A DNA stretch of 64,000 nt from assembly GCA_963682175.1 (NCBI GenBank), contig OY821771.1:16243001-16307000 (forward strand), in the 5' to 3' direction. Positions 1 through 11,049 of the stretch are shown here, piece after piece. Origin of the DNA: Triglochin maritima. Taxonomy: Eukaryota; Streptophyta; Magnoliopsida; Alismatales; Juncaginaceae. The translations under genes and the position numbers were made by a program. The notes beneath the pieces were generated by a model that had not been told where the DNA came from, did not search any database, and saw only the letters and a program-made list of their open reading frames with translations. Each line of letters starts with the position of its first letter. Position 1 is the stretch's first letter.

Positions 1-609
1 ATGAACTAAGTCCTATCACTCGACAAGGTGAGATGGTCGAACAAAACAAGTATTTCGGTCGACCGAGTTCAGACAGTCAAAATAGATTGAAGAAACGGTC
101 GAACAAAATGGATATTCTGGTCGACTGATTTCAGACAGGCAAAACATATTTAAGGCATGGTCGAACTGGAAATGTAAGTCGGTCGACCGTTTTGGACAAA
201 ATAAGCTTTCTGGAATAGTCTGTTAAAATCCGGTCGAACTAAATGGTTCTACCAGTCGACCGTTTGAGTGCAGATATCCAGTTCTAGGTTTCTAATGAGT
301 TTTGATGATTTTCTATTGAAGTCTAAGTTAATTGGAATGTTGTGTGAGACTTCTACAGGTTTTCTAAGTGTCATGCAATGCAATGAATCAAAGATTTCAA
401 GTGCCAAGTTACATTTGTAACCTAAATACATAGAAATTAAACCTAGCTATGCTTCAATCTTCATCTCTCAATTCAACTCAAACTTGATTCCTTAAACGTT
501 AGATAATACAAGTAAATGCAAGCAATGATCTTTTAATTGATACATTTGTTTATTGATATGTTGATTAATTATCAAAACGGATAAACGATTATTAGCCAAA
601 AAGCCAACA
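1..609 (-). mobile_element. LTR fragment of a copia (Sirevirus-like) element, running off the left edge
   Basis: Read on the minus strand, an LTR starts at 609 with the same terminal bases (TGTTGGCTTTTTGG) as the LTRs at 50982, 54767 and 33120, so this is the U3 part of a related LTR. It carries four pairs of the motif CGGTCGACCG or close variants, with motif starts at 34/56, 96/118, 158/180 and 231/253: all four pairs are 22 bp apart, and the pairs repeat at 62, 62 and 73 bp. The rest of the LTR, including any TATA box, lies outside the window. It appears to have inserted in an Athila-like LTR that resumes at 610. Confidence 0.7.
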
Positions 610-1633
610 GATCCTACCCAAATGACCCACCAGTGGCGAATCTGGTTGGTCGATTCGACCCCAAATTTCTCTGGTAGGTTGGGTTTTTGGGTCAGAGAAT
701 TATACAACATCCACGTCTAATTTACCGTCATCCAATTCCGCCGAGATTCATCAAGGCCCTCTAATCTTCTATAAATACACTTGTAAACCTTCCTCCCCCT
801 CTTCCTTCTTTCTTCCTCTCCTCTTTAGGTCAGTTTTATTTTGTGTTTAGTAGAGTAGGTTTTATCTTCTTACTTAGTAGAGTAGATTTTAGTTTCTTGC
901 TTAGTAGTGTAGTGGAGGAGAAGAGAAGCAAACTTTGTAATCTTCATTTTCTTAATCAAGTAAGTTTCATGTTCTTTATGTTGTTATCTTTCATTTGATG
1001 CAATTTTTGTTCACTTGCTTTTGTTACCTTTACTTTTTTGTACTTGCTTATGGGTTGTTTTTCTTTTTTTGTTTTCTTGGTTATGAAGATGAGTAGAGAG
1101 TAGTCCATTCCCATTAGGGGGTGGAGCAGAAGGTGATGTGATTATGTGATGTATTAAGTGTGTGTTAATCCTAACCTTTGAACCTCACATGATTCCATAA
1201 CCGTTGAATGAGATTTTCACTTTTATCTTTGATATGCTAATGCTCTTAAGTGATGCTATGCACAAGCTTAGATTAGTATGCCTATTTTATGGGGAATGAT
1301 GAGGTGAGGATTATCATGGAGTGGATAAGGGGGAAACATGACATGTGCATGCATGTGCTCATGTTGGCCTCATCATAATTAATGTCTTGTATGTTTTAAT
1401 GATTGTGTTAAATCATATTTCATGGGAGACATAGTGGGGTTTCGCCATTATACATTTCATGTTAGCATCATCTCAATTATTGTCTTGTATGGTTTAGTGA
1501 TAATGTTTTATCTTATTTCATGTGGAGAGCAAGTTGGATTTGGATTTTATGGATTTCGGGTATTACATGTTGTATGAGCACCAATGAATAGACACACGTA
1601 CACATATCCTCATTTCCGCATTCTTCCTTAACA
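610..1633 (+). mobile_element. Athila-like LTR fragment (middle to near the end)
   Basis: Diverged copy of the second half of the LTR seen at 5219-6797: it shares the dyad block just after 610, the TATA region near 770, and the run with AGTAGAGAGTAGTCCAT near 1090. It starts abruptly next to the copia LTR end at 609 and lacks about the last 200 bases of the reference LTR. It ends in CA directly against a new LTR start (TG) at 1634. No coding sequence is seen. Confidence 0.6.
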
Positions 1634-3640
1634 TGAATTAGTAGCACATAATACATTGCATTAATTCATTCTGTATATCATTTATTTTACTTAAATTTTG
1701 TTCTACTAGAATGTTTGATTAATGGGTTAATGTTTTAGGTAATAAAGAAGAGAAAGGAAGCGAAAAAAACCTAAATGCAAGAAGAAAAGACTGATTTGGA
1801 AGCCTTCAGGACATGTTTGTAATGTTCAAAGACTAGACTGAAAATTCGGAGGGACCTAAGTGAAAACCAAGAGGGACCGAAGTGTAAAGAAAAATATGTT
1901 GGGTACTTTAAAACCAAAGGTGTTCGAACCAACGACTCTGGGCGCACCTTGATGAGAATTAAATTTATACCACAAGTGCACGGTGTCAATGGAGACGTGG
2001 CAAATACGGGTTGAACACAAGGAGGGAGAGATTTGTTATTTTCGTGATTTTCGATTAAGGAGAAGAAGGAGAGAAGAAATAATTGGGTTTTGATATTTTT
2101 GGATTTTAATTATCTAAAGCAAGAAACAAGAACAATTAAAACTAAAACAAGAACAAAGAGGTGAATTCCGTCGGGTGGAGGTTTAGATTTAAGGTTTAGA
2201 TTAGAGAATTTAGAAACTTATAATAAATCATATTAGTTATAAAGCATTACATGATAAATGATTTAACATAAACTCAAGTAATCAAAATAAACTAACACGA
2301 AATTAAAATAATAACATTCATTCATCTTCTCTTCACCCTAATCTGTCACCTCCACCCTTTGGAAAGAGTTAGAAACTCATAGAGGGAGGAAGAAGGGGTC
2401 CTTGAGACATTACAAAAGAAAACTAAAAGTAAGAAATAAAAGACAGAATTTTATTAATGAAAAGAAGAATACAAAACTAAGGTTAAGAATAAAAACTAAC
2501 ACCAAAGACTAAGGACCCTTCTAACATCGTTCTCGGGTCTATTTATAGTTGCTACAAGGGATCCAGGTATAATATTGGAAAGTACACGTGTCCAGACACG
2601 ACTGGACGAAATTGGAGCACATGGATCGATGCTTGGGCGGCGGAAACGCCGCATATTGTATGTGTGGTGCGGCGGAAACGCCGCACAATCTGGCCTGATT
2701 TTGTCCGAATTTTGGTTGAATGTTTATGGTATGATTTGATCATTCTTTGCGCGTCTGGATTGATTCTTTCCATTCTTTTGAACTCTGGATTAATTCCTTC
2801 ACATATTTGGAGATATACATTGATTTTTCTATATATTTTCTCCAAGAGAATAAAAGCTACTCGTGATTTGCAATTAGGTCCTTGACTTTTTGCATTTAAG
2901 TCCCCGGTTACTTTTGTGCTTAAGTCCTTGTTCTTTTTGCAATTAGGACTTGAATGCTTTTATGCTTGGATACATTTCCATTCGTAACCCGATAAACTTG
3001 AACTTGGTCTTTATGATAGAACTGAATCTTTTGCACGCGTTTATGCTCGGGATGTAGGTAAATTGCATTCAGGTCCCTGTATTCTGTAAATAAGACTAAA
3101 CACATACCTTAGTAGCATTTATTGATGTAAAAGTAATCTAAATGAAAGACATATGATGCAATGTATGCAATGCATCACACCTCACATGCTAAAATGGTGC
3201 ATTTAAGCTACTAGTAAAATTAAAGGTCGATCCTACCCAAATGATCCGCCACTTGCGGATTCGATTGGTCGATTTGACCCCAAATTTCTCTGGTGGGTCG
3301 GGTCATCGGATCAAAGCAATAACCAACATCCAGATCTGATTTACAGTCGTCTGATCGCGCCCAGATTCATATAGATCCTTTAATATTCTATATATACACT
3401 TGTAATCCTTCCCCTCTTCTTCTTCTTCCTCTCCTCATTAGGTTAGCTTTATTTTCTTATTTAGTAGAGTAGGTTTTATTTCTTGCTTAGTAGTCTAGTG
3501 TAGGAAAAGAGAAACACATTTCGTAATCTTTCTTTCTTAATCAAGTTTTAGTTTCTTGTTCTTTATGTTCTTGTCATTCATTTGATGCAGTTTTTATACC
3601 ATGTGTTGGTTAGATCTAGTTTTCTTTAGTTTTCTTTATT
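1634..3640 (+). mobile_element. Second Athila-like LTR fragment (start to middle), split by a solo LTR
   Basis: Starts at 1634 with bases close to the LTR starts at 5219 and 11050, and contains the shared AATAAAGAAGAGAAA block near 1741. It is interrupted at 1950-3177 by a solo LTR with a perfect 5-bp target duplication, then resumes at 3183 with the dyad block at 3244-3279 and TATA region near 3391. It stops near 3640 where a truncated copia LTR begins; the exact junction is uncertain. The last 1 kb of the LTR is missing. Confidence 0.6.
1950..3177 (-). mobile_element. Solo LTR, family B (minus orientation)
   Basis: TG...CA termini with a perfect 5-bp target duplication CACCT at 1945-1949 and 3178-3182. 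It is an inverted, diverged copy of the solo LTR at 25592-26801. Two GC-rich palindromes (arms GCGGCG/CGCCGC around GAAA) lie at 2637-2652 and 2669-2684, 32 bp apart, the same spacing as in the other copy. The small ORFs here have no recognisable protein and are probably chance. Confidence 0.85.
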
Positions 3641-3972
3641 TTGGTTATCCATTAGGGGTTTGGTTGACCATTGGCCAGGATAGATTCCTAGTGCTCAAGT
3701 TTACATTTAATCTTATTGACTCAATAAATATACAGTTACAACTCCTTGTCTGAAGTTTTGATTATAAGTCGTGAGTCTTGAGTCTTGATGACTTTGTCTC
3801 AATACTCCTTCTCTTGATTATCTTGACCAACCTATAAAGATGATTGAAAGTATACAAGTGTATATGCAATGCATGTAATCATGTTTCCCTGCTTTGATTG
3901 ACTAGGTTGATTGATTGAGATTAGTTTGATTACTTATCAAAATTAACTTGGTTTAAGGCCTAAAAGCCAACA
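3641..3972 (-). mobile_element. Truncated 3' LTR of copia element A
   Basis: The plus-strand end at 3972 (GCCAACA) is followed by a pyrimidine stretch and ATGGCAAACC, matching the polypurine-tract/LTR junction at 54767 in reverse. It aligns with 18470-18753, including a motif pair at 3642/3661 (19 bp apart). The remaining ~1.1 kb of the LTR is lost at the junction with the Athila-like fragment. Confidence 0.7.
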
Positions 3973-4269
3973 ATCTCCCATTTTTTGATGATGGCAAACC
4001 TATATCTTAATGCTTGAGGTTTAATTTAAATTCTTCCCTTTTCTATATGATTCCTCCCCTTCATTATTGTAATCTATGCATTTATGTAATACTCGCCCTA
4101 TCAATATGCACAATATGAAACAATTGAAGCTCATCCTTATCATTCTCCCCTTTCTGACATCAATTAAATGCAACCATTAAAAGCATAGGATGCAAAGTTT
4201 AAGATTACATAAGTTCTCCCCCTTAATTAGATGATAAAACATTAGGAAATACGAAGTGTGCTCTTTTTT

Positions 4270-4465
4270 GTGGGCTCTTTTTTGGGCTCTTGGGAAAAAC
4301 TTGGGATATATATGGGGATATAATGATCTCTGACACTTCACGTCTCCTCAGATATATCTGGTTACCCCCAGATATATCCCGTTACCCCAGCATATCTGGT
4401 TACCCTAGATATATTCAGTTACCCTAGATATGCATTAAACCCCAAGAGCCCAAAAAAGAGCCCAC
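4270..4465. mobile_element. 196-bp MITE with 25-bp perfect terminal inverted repeats
   Basis: 4270-4294 and 4441-4465 are exact inverted complements (core GGGCTCTTTTTTGGGCTC). The interior carries about five 18-20 bp repeats of a CAGATATATCTGGTTACC-like unit (about 4349-4436), each containing a small AGATATATCT dyad. No clear target duplication was found, so the superfamily is open. It lies in the non-coding tail of copia element A. Confidence 0.75.
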
Positions 4466-5218
4466 CTCGCATTGCCCTAAAACATTATATGCTCCCCCTT
4501 ACACCAAGGCTCAAAAGAGACGATATCTGATATCATATAAGCATTCAATATCTCTAGATTATAAACAATTCGTTAAAGCTAAGATGATTGATAATGTTAC
4601 CCAACTTTTGATCCTCGATTTGGCATTGGTTCAAAATTTCCTTTCGATAGTGACGACGACTTTACGAATTCGGTGCAAATGTTTTGTTTGAAGCTTGGGA
4701 TCAATCTTGCCTTGCTTAAGCCGATCACTACTGATCGTTCTGATTTTAAGTACCTGCATGTGAAGATTTTGGTACCCAAACAATCCTGGGTTTGTTAACA
4801 TTAGTTTTTGGTACCCAATCCGTTTTGGTGTTTTGTGCCCAAACACATGGAGAACTTTTATTCATAAAGAAATAACTTTCGTTCATAGTAGTGTGAATAA
4901 CATGATTTTTGTTGTTATTAATACAATAGCCTAAACCATGCTTATCTAAAGATTGTTTTTGACTACCAATAAGAATATGAAACATTTTCTTTCCTTTAGT
5001 GAATCTTTCAAGATCTTATTGTAATTAAGCAATTTTATCAATGAGATCTTGTTTATCATCACCACATGAAGATTTTCCTTTTAGAGTTGCAATTTCATTA
5101 AATAAAATGAAAGATCTCTAATGCAATTGTATCATGACTAGCAAGCAACTTATTTTTCTAATACACGATTGATTCAATTTGACATCGTAGCTCATGGATT
5201 TGTTTCTAGCTAGTTTGT

Positions 5219-6797
5219 TGATTAGTAGCATATCATGCATCATATTCATGCTATATATCATTTATTTTACCCCAATATTGTGCTATGTGAGTTGTTGTTG
5301 TAATGTCTCAGGTGTAGAAAATAAAGAAGAGAAAAGGGAACAAAAAGGACCTGAATGCAACAATAATGGACTGAATTGAAGACTTCTAGACCTATTTGTA
5401 ATGCACAAGGATTGTATCACAAATCAGGAAGGACCCAAGTGAAAACCGGAGGGACCTGATTGTGAAATGCAAAGTATTGTGACACATAACTTGAACCAGA
5501 TCAATATTTTGCCAATTAAAGACAAATCAGATCAAGACAATGGACCAGGGCTACACCCAACGTGCAAAATACAACATTTAAGCTCCTGGAAGAAATCGAG
5601 ACTGATCGGGCGCAAATGATCCGCTAGTGGTGGATTGGGATCTACCAGTGGCGGATCATTTTTCTCCAATTGATCCCCAATTTCTCCCGTGGCTCGGACT
5701 TGATTAATTGGGTGCACCAGAGTATAGAGAAAGTTATGACAGCCGTCAGATTGTTCCCAGATCCATCGAAACCCTTATTTCTTCTATAAATATAATTGTA
5801 ATTCCTCATCTCCACCCCTTCTTCCTCCTTCCCCCATTAGAATACATTTTAGTTTCCTGTTTTAGTTGTGTACTAAGGGGTTGGAGAGGAGCAAACTTTG
5901 TCTTTTATTTTCTTGATCTAGTTTAGTTTTTGTTCATTATGTTGATGTTTTCCTTTGATGTAATTTTTTTATGTTGTTGTTTGTTTAATCTAGTCTTCTA
6001 CATTTCTTTCATGAGTTTATGTTCCTTTCATGATTTCTTTAGTGGAGAGATGAGTAGAGAGTAGTCCATCCCCATTGGGGTGTGGAGAAGAAGGTGATTT
6101 GATCATGTGATGGATTAGTGTGTGCTAATCTTAATCCTTTGAGTTTTACATGATTCCATAACCATCTAATGGGATTTCAATCTTACCATTGATGTGCTAA
6201 TGCTCTTGAATGAAACTAAGCACATGCTTAGATTAGTGGGCCTATTTTACGGGGAATGATGATGTTAGGATGAGGATGGAGTGGAAGAGGGGAACAATGC
6301 ATGTGCATGCACATGCATTTGCTCATGTTGGCTTTATCTAAATTAATGTCTTGTATGTTTTAATGATTGTGATAAATCTTATTTATGTGGAGACATAGTT
6401 GCATTTGAGTCATTTTGCATGTGAACATATTAGCTTCATTTCAATTATTTTCTTGTATGTTTTAATGTAAGGTTTTATCTTATTTCATGTGGAGGCAAAC
6501 TTGAAATTGAATTTTATGGATTTCATATATGACATGTTTTGATGAGCACATTTGAACACACACACAACACACATTTTCGTATTCACATTCTCTTCTCTAC
6601 CCCCTGAGGGGTTTAGTTTTCATTGATTGTTTTTCTGATTCCCATGCATTGTAATTTAATTTTGATCACATCTCTCTCTTCTTCTCCCCTACTCGAGTAT
6701 CGTGAATCTGAATCACACGCGCTCCCTGTGGACCGACCCGTATTTGCCACCACTTCAACATGGTTGTGCACTTGCAGTATTTTAACTGATTCAATCA
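5219..6797 (+). mobile_element. 5' LTR of the Athila-like element
   Basis: 1579 bp. Two dyads lie at 5619-5635 (ATCCGCTAGTGGTGGAT) and 5640-5656 (ATCTACCAGTGGCGGAT), 21 bp apart, followed by a TATA box (TATAAAT, 5785-5791) 129 bp downstream. The 3' LTR copy retains only one dyad. The ORFs inside are not gene-like. Confidence 0.85.
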
Positions 6798-6803
6798 AGT
6801 TTT

Positions 6804-6816
6804 TGGCGTCATTGCC
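6804..6816 (+). other. Primer binding site
   Basis: TGGCGTCATTGCC lies six bases after the 5' LTR end. This is one base from the TGGCGCCGTTGCC-type PBS that is characteristic of Athila elements, which supports the family call and the LTR boundary. Confidence 0.8.
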
Positions 6817-7879
6817 GGGAGCGCCGATTCCGTAGTCGAGTTTGCCATTTCGGTGGGGGGTTTTATTTGTTTTTACGTTTCTATTTTTGTTTTGGTTACT
6901 AGAGTGGGGCCACAAGTGAACAGGAGGGCGTACTATGACTTAGAAGCACACTGGTGACTTCGGAGGACCTAAATCCCTAGACGATCCGCTAGTATCAGAT
7001 TTGCATCCTCTAGTGGCGGATTTGGTGAGGTATTTGCAATTTCTGTTTCAAGTGTATCTTCCTTTGCCTATTTCTAGTTGGTTCCTTTCACTATTGTTGC
7101 CATGCATGCTCTATTTTAGAGTTAGTAATTAATTTGGCTTGCATGACCACTTGTTAAGACAACTTTGACCCTAAAACTCAAAGCAAAAGATTAGAGTAAT
7201 TGTCATCTATGTGTAACACTTGTAGACCTTGCATACACATTGTCTTTCATTTGCTTTAAATTCTTGTTGTCGATTGCTGGCGTGAGGTACGTACACCCGA
7301 TCTCTCATTCATGCATGGTTAGAGCATGCATTAGTTAGTAAGGTGCATTGTAATAAGAGTGAGGTGAGTGCTTGTTTGTTTAGTTGCTTGCTAGACTAAG
7401 ATTTCAAAACAACTTTAAGGGGCACCACCTATAGTCTTAAAGATAAGGTGGGGGATTTCATCACCCCTCCCTTAGCCCCACAAACCACACTCAAGTGAAG
7501 CCTAAATCTAAAATCAAGTAGACATTGGCCATTAGGACTCAGGTGCATTAGGAGAGTGATCCAGTTGCGACCGTCATAGCCTGATCGGCGTCGCCTACTT
7601 TGTCGATAGAAGGAGAGACGAGATCTCTGGATCTTAGCTCACTTGCTAGGCTCTATGGTCTTCGTCGTAGGGAGGTGAGGCGTATTGAGGCCGCATGAAC
7701 TCGAAGTTAGGCATTGTCTATCTTAAGGACCCATTGCCAGCCGAAGTTTGTTTGAGCTGTGTTTTCTAGACTAGGTTTCTACCATCACCCTCTACCTACG
7801 CTAGTTTTAGGGATTCTTTCCTTCTCCTCTGATTCATCTTCTTCTCACCTATTTCTACATTCTAGTCTCCCCCTTTACA

Positions 7880-9571
7880 CTCTCTGTTAGCGTTTTAGGG
7901 TCGAGCCGAGCACTTTTTGCGAGCTTGGCCTCGTGGTGGTGAGAGTGGTCGACTCGAGAGTTCTTTGTCGGGATGGGTGGTTACATGGGAGATCATTCAT
8001 TTCATTGTTGGGACTAGGACTATTCTCCCTGGTATTCCGGACCCATGTAGCCTGAGGTGTCTTAGACAAACACCCTGTATGGCTGGGACAATCTTGATTG
8101 TGTGACTGAGCAGTCTTCAAATTGGGGTAATATGAAAGAAGTACTGACTTCTAGACCACCATCTAGTTATGTCGGATCATATGTTGGTCAATAAACTAAG
8201 ACATTTAAACAACCTTTGGCCTCTTTCATGCGTGTGGTAGACGACATGAGTGAATCTGTGGCTCCAGTAGCCGTACCGTGTGACTGTTGTGGGTGGAGAG
8301 GTCACGTTATCCGGGAATGTCCTTATGTTCCCCCTGAGCTTTAGTATGAGCATACATTTTCACAAAATGCTCAATGTGACCTTTACGCATCCGCGTACAA
8401 CCTAAGAGGGATGGATTCGTAGGGAGACAATTCTTATTCAACTTCTTATACACCATTTCCACCCCAATATCCTCCTCTCGAATACCCAGAATTCTACCAA
8501 CACCCTACTCCCAATCATTGGATTCATTCTCAGTCCATCAACCCCAAAATTTCCGAAGCTATGACTTGAGCGTTATAGTTGACCACATACATGATTCCTT
8601 GAAACAACTCTCATTACGTTCATGGAAACCACTCAATAGTCCATGCAAAATATGGCAATGCAATGAGTCAAATCACGCAATAATTACGTGAAGGTGAGGA
8701 GGGTAACTCTTCTTGTTAACACGAGGATTTACCTTCGGATATCGAACCACCACCACATCGTCAAACTCAAAGCACAATCTTTCAAAGTCAAACTCCTAGT
8801 CAGTCTGAGGGACTTGGGGTTTCAATTCACGATCACTTGGTGGACGATTCGATTCCAATTGAGAATAGCACAGATCGTTTCTACTATGAGTCGGCACAGG
8901 ATTGTGCATTTTCTTTTTGTCCTGTGGCCCTTGAACCACATGATCTTATTATTGTGCCTCTTAAGGACTCACTTGTGGTGGAACAAGAGCTCCCTAGTAC
9001 CCTTAATTTCATACGATCTGATGAGAGTTTTCCTCTCACTAATGCTCCTGATCACCTTGAAAATCATGGGACATCAACCAACTACATTTCCAATGATGGT
9101 ATTAGGAGTTCCTTAGAGGATAACTTGGGTATGAGACCCATTTTCTGTTCTCCTAGTGAGTCGAACATGCATAATGAGACTCTTGACCTCGTTCCTGCCC
9201 ACCAGCTTGTTGGTTGGAGAGTTTGGATTGTCAATCATAACTTCAGTACCACAACAAGAGAAACTCTTCTTCCGTTGCACAACTTGTCCCAAACTCTTGA
9301 GAGGTTTGAACTCTCTCGGTTTAATCTTTTGAATGAGACGCATTTGCGTCTAATTCATGAACATCTCCTTGCGTTTTGTGCACTTTGTGAGGAGGGGCCA
9401 CGCATGAGTATTTTGGCCCCGCGTGGTGTCATGTACCCATTCCAAGTGCATTGTCCCACTTTTGAGGTTAACATTCGATGTCCTTTGACAAATGAAGATG
9501 AGAACTTATTTTTGTACATAGTTATATTTCAAAAGAAAGAAAAAAAGGAAGAAAGAAGGCTCCAAGAGTGA
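7880..9571 (+). pseudogene. Broken gag-like frame of the Athila-like element
   Basis: One reading frame can be followed for about 1.7 kb with roughly ten in-frame stop codons and no obvious frameshift. At 8279-8320 it encodes a CCHC zinc knuckle (CDCCGWRGHVIREC, spacing C-X2-C-X4-H-X4-C) followed by PYVPPEL, as in plant gag proteins. A proline/tyrosine/glutamine-rich stretch follows. The last 244 codons (8837-9571) are open with no known domain and end in a lysine/glutamate-rich tail. Several stops are TAG or TGA where glutamine or tryptophan codons would fit, suggesting C-to-T decay. Gag identity is well supported by the knuckle; the C-terminal part is unassigned. Confidence 0.65.
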
Positions 9572-11029
9572 GCATAGGTTGTTGTGGGATCCAACCCTTG
9601 TATATTTGGGCCCCATTTTCACGTATTTGTCTCTCTTCTTAAGTTTCTCACAAGTTTTAAGGGGAATTCGAGTTTGTGTCCATCAACATGACCATGAATA
9701 TTTCCTTGTGCTTCAAAGTTTGGTGAGATCTTTTACTTTTTCATGCAAAATTCATGTAGTATCATGCTTGCATTCATTGAGGGCAATGCATTAAGTAAGT
9801 GTGGGGGTGTTTTACGTGTGTACATAATCGAGTCTTTCTCCTTTTCTTTTGTTTTCTTTTGTTTGCATTGTTAGGGTCATGTTAGCATGTTGCATTTAAT
9901 ATCGATATATCTGTTTGTCATGATCCTTGGGTGACTTACCTTCTTTTGCTTGCCTGGTGCTTTATAAAAATTCATTTCTTTCAAAATCGTGTTCTGTTTA
10001 CGAAGGAAAAATATTTTGTTGGTTTTGCGTGTGTTTAGCATGTGCAAAATCATTGAAAGGTGAAGTAAAAAGGAAGCTCCTAAAATTGACTTGGACTTGA
10101 TGCATTAAGATATCCAGTACACCGGCTTTAGGTCTTATTTAGTCGTAAGGATTCACCCTAGTTTTCCCTCGGGGGGAGAGTAATCACAGAGTTTGAGCAC
10201 TCAAACATATAAAAAAGTCCACCGTGAACCTAATGAGTCAAATAATTCGTGTATGTTAGTATAAGGAAGTTTGTCGTAGTCAGTGACCCTTAAACTCCTA
10301 TTGTGAAAGCTTAAGTGTAGGGGTTTTGGTTCATGTGTAGATAAGAAATAAGTGAGTAGGTGTTCACACTTCTCATACGACTCCTATCACTCGGGAAATT
10401 AGGTCCGAGGGGACTTAGTGCCTGGTGGTTTTGAGTCATCTGACTTGGGATGCACCAACCAAACTCCTATTACACGGGTGCTAGGGATCGCCCTATGTGG
10501 ATATGTGGGGAAAGGTGTACGTGATAATGTAAGTCCTCATAGACAATGATGCACGAAACCTGACCTTGTGAGAATTACACACCAACTAGTAAAAAAAGAA
10601 AAAAAGGTAATACAAATAAGAATCTTAATGGACTTTACACGATGTATCACTTGAGGATATTGAGGTTGCCCATGTCTTCACTTAAGTCCTTAATTAACTT
10701 GCATGAATGGTTTCCTAGGCTAGCTATGTGGACTGGATACATATATAGAGTCGTCAAGTAGGATTACCGTGTCCAATGATCGACAAAATAAGTCCAACGA
10801 CTTGTGTTGCTAGATTGAATAATGCATCAATGTTCGGATTTTGTGGGTATATCCGCTGAAAATCCTCAGGAGACACCACTCCACCACCTTGGCGACAAAG
10901 AGGTTAAACAACTTGTTGCATGTGTTAAGTGCAACCGTGATTCCTACGAAAGTGAGTTAGGATTTCCCTGTTTTTGCATGTTTCACTTTCTTTCATTTTT
11001 CTCTTTCTTTGTTTTGCTGGGACTAGCAA

Positions 11030-11049
11030 AAGGTAAGTGTGGGGGTATT
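11030..11049 (+). other. Polypurine tract before the 3' LTR
   Basis: AAGGTAAGTGTGGGGGTATT sits immediately upstream of the 3' LTR start at 11050. The AAGTGTGGGGGT form is familiar from Athila/Calypso-type elements. A similar GTAAGTGTGGGGGTG occurs at about 9794, perhaps a second tract. Confidence 0.6.

Noticed and set aside
8837..9571. 244-codon ORF as a host gene
   Set aside because: It shares the frame of the upstream gag-like pseudogene with the zinc knuckle and lies inside a complete LTR element, so it is treated as its C-terminal part.
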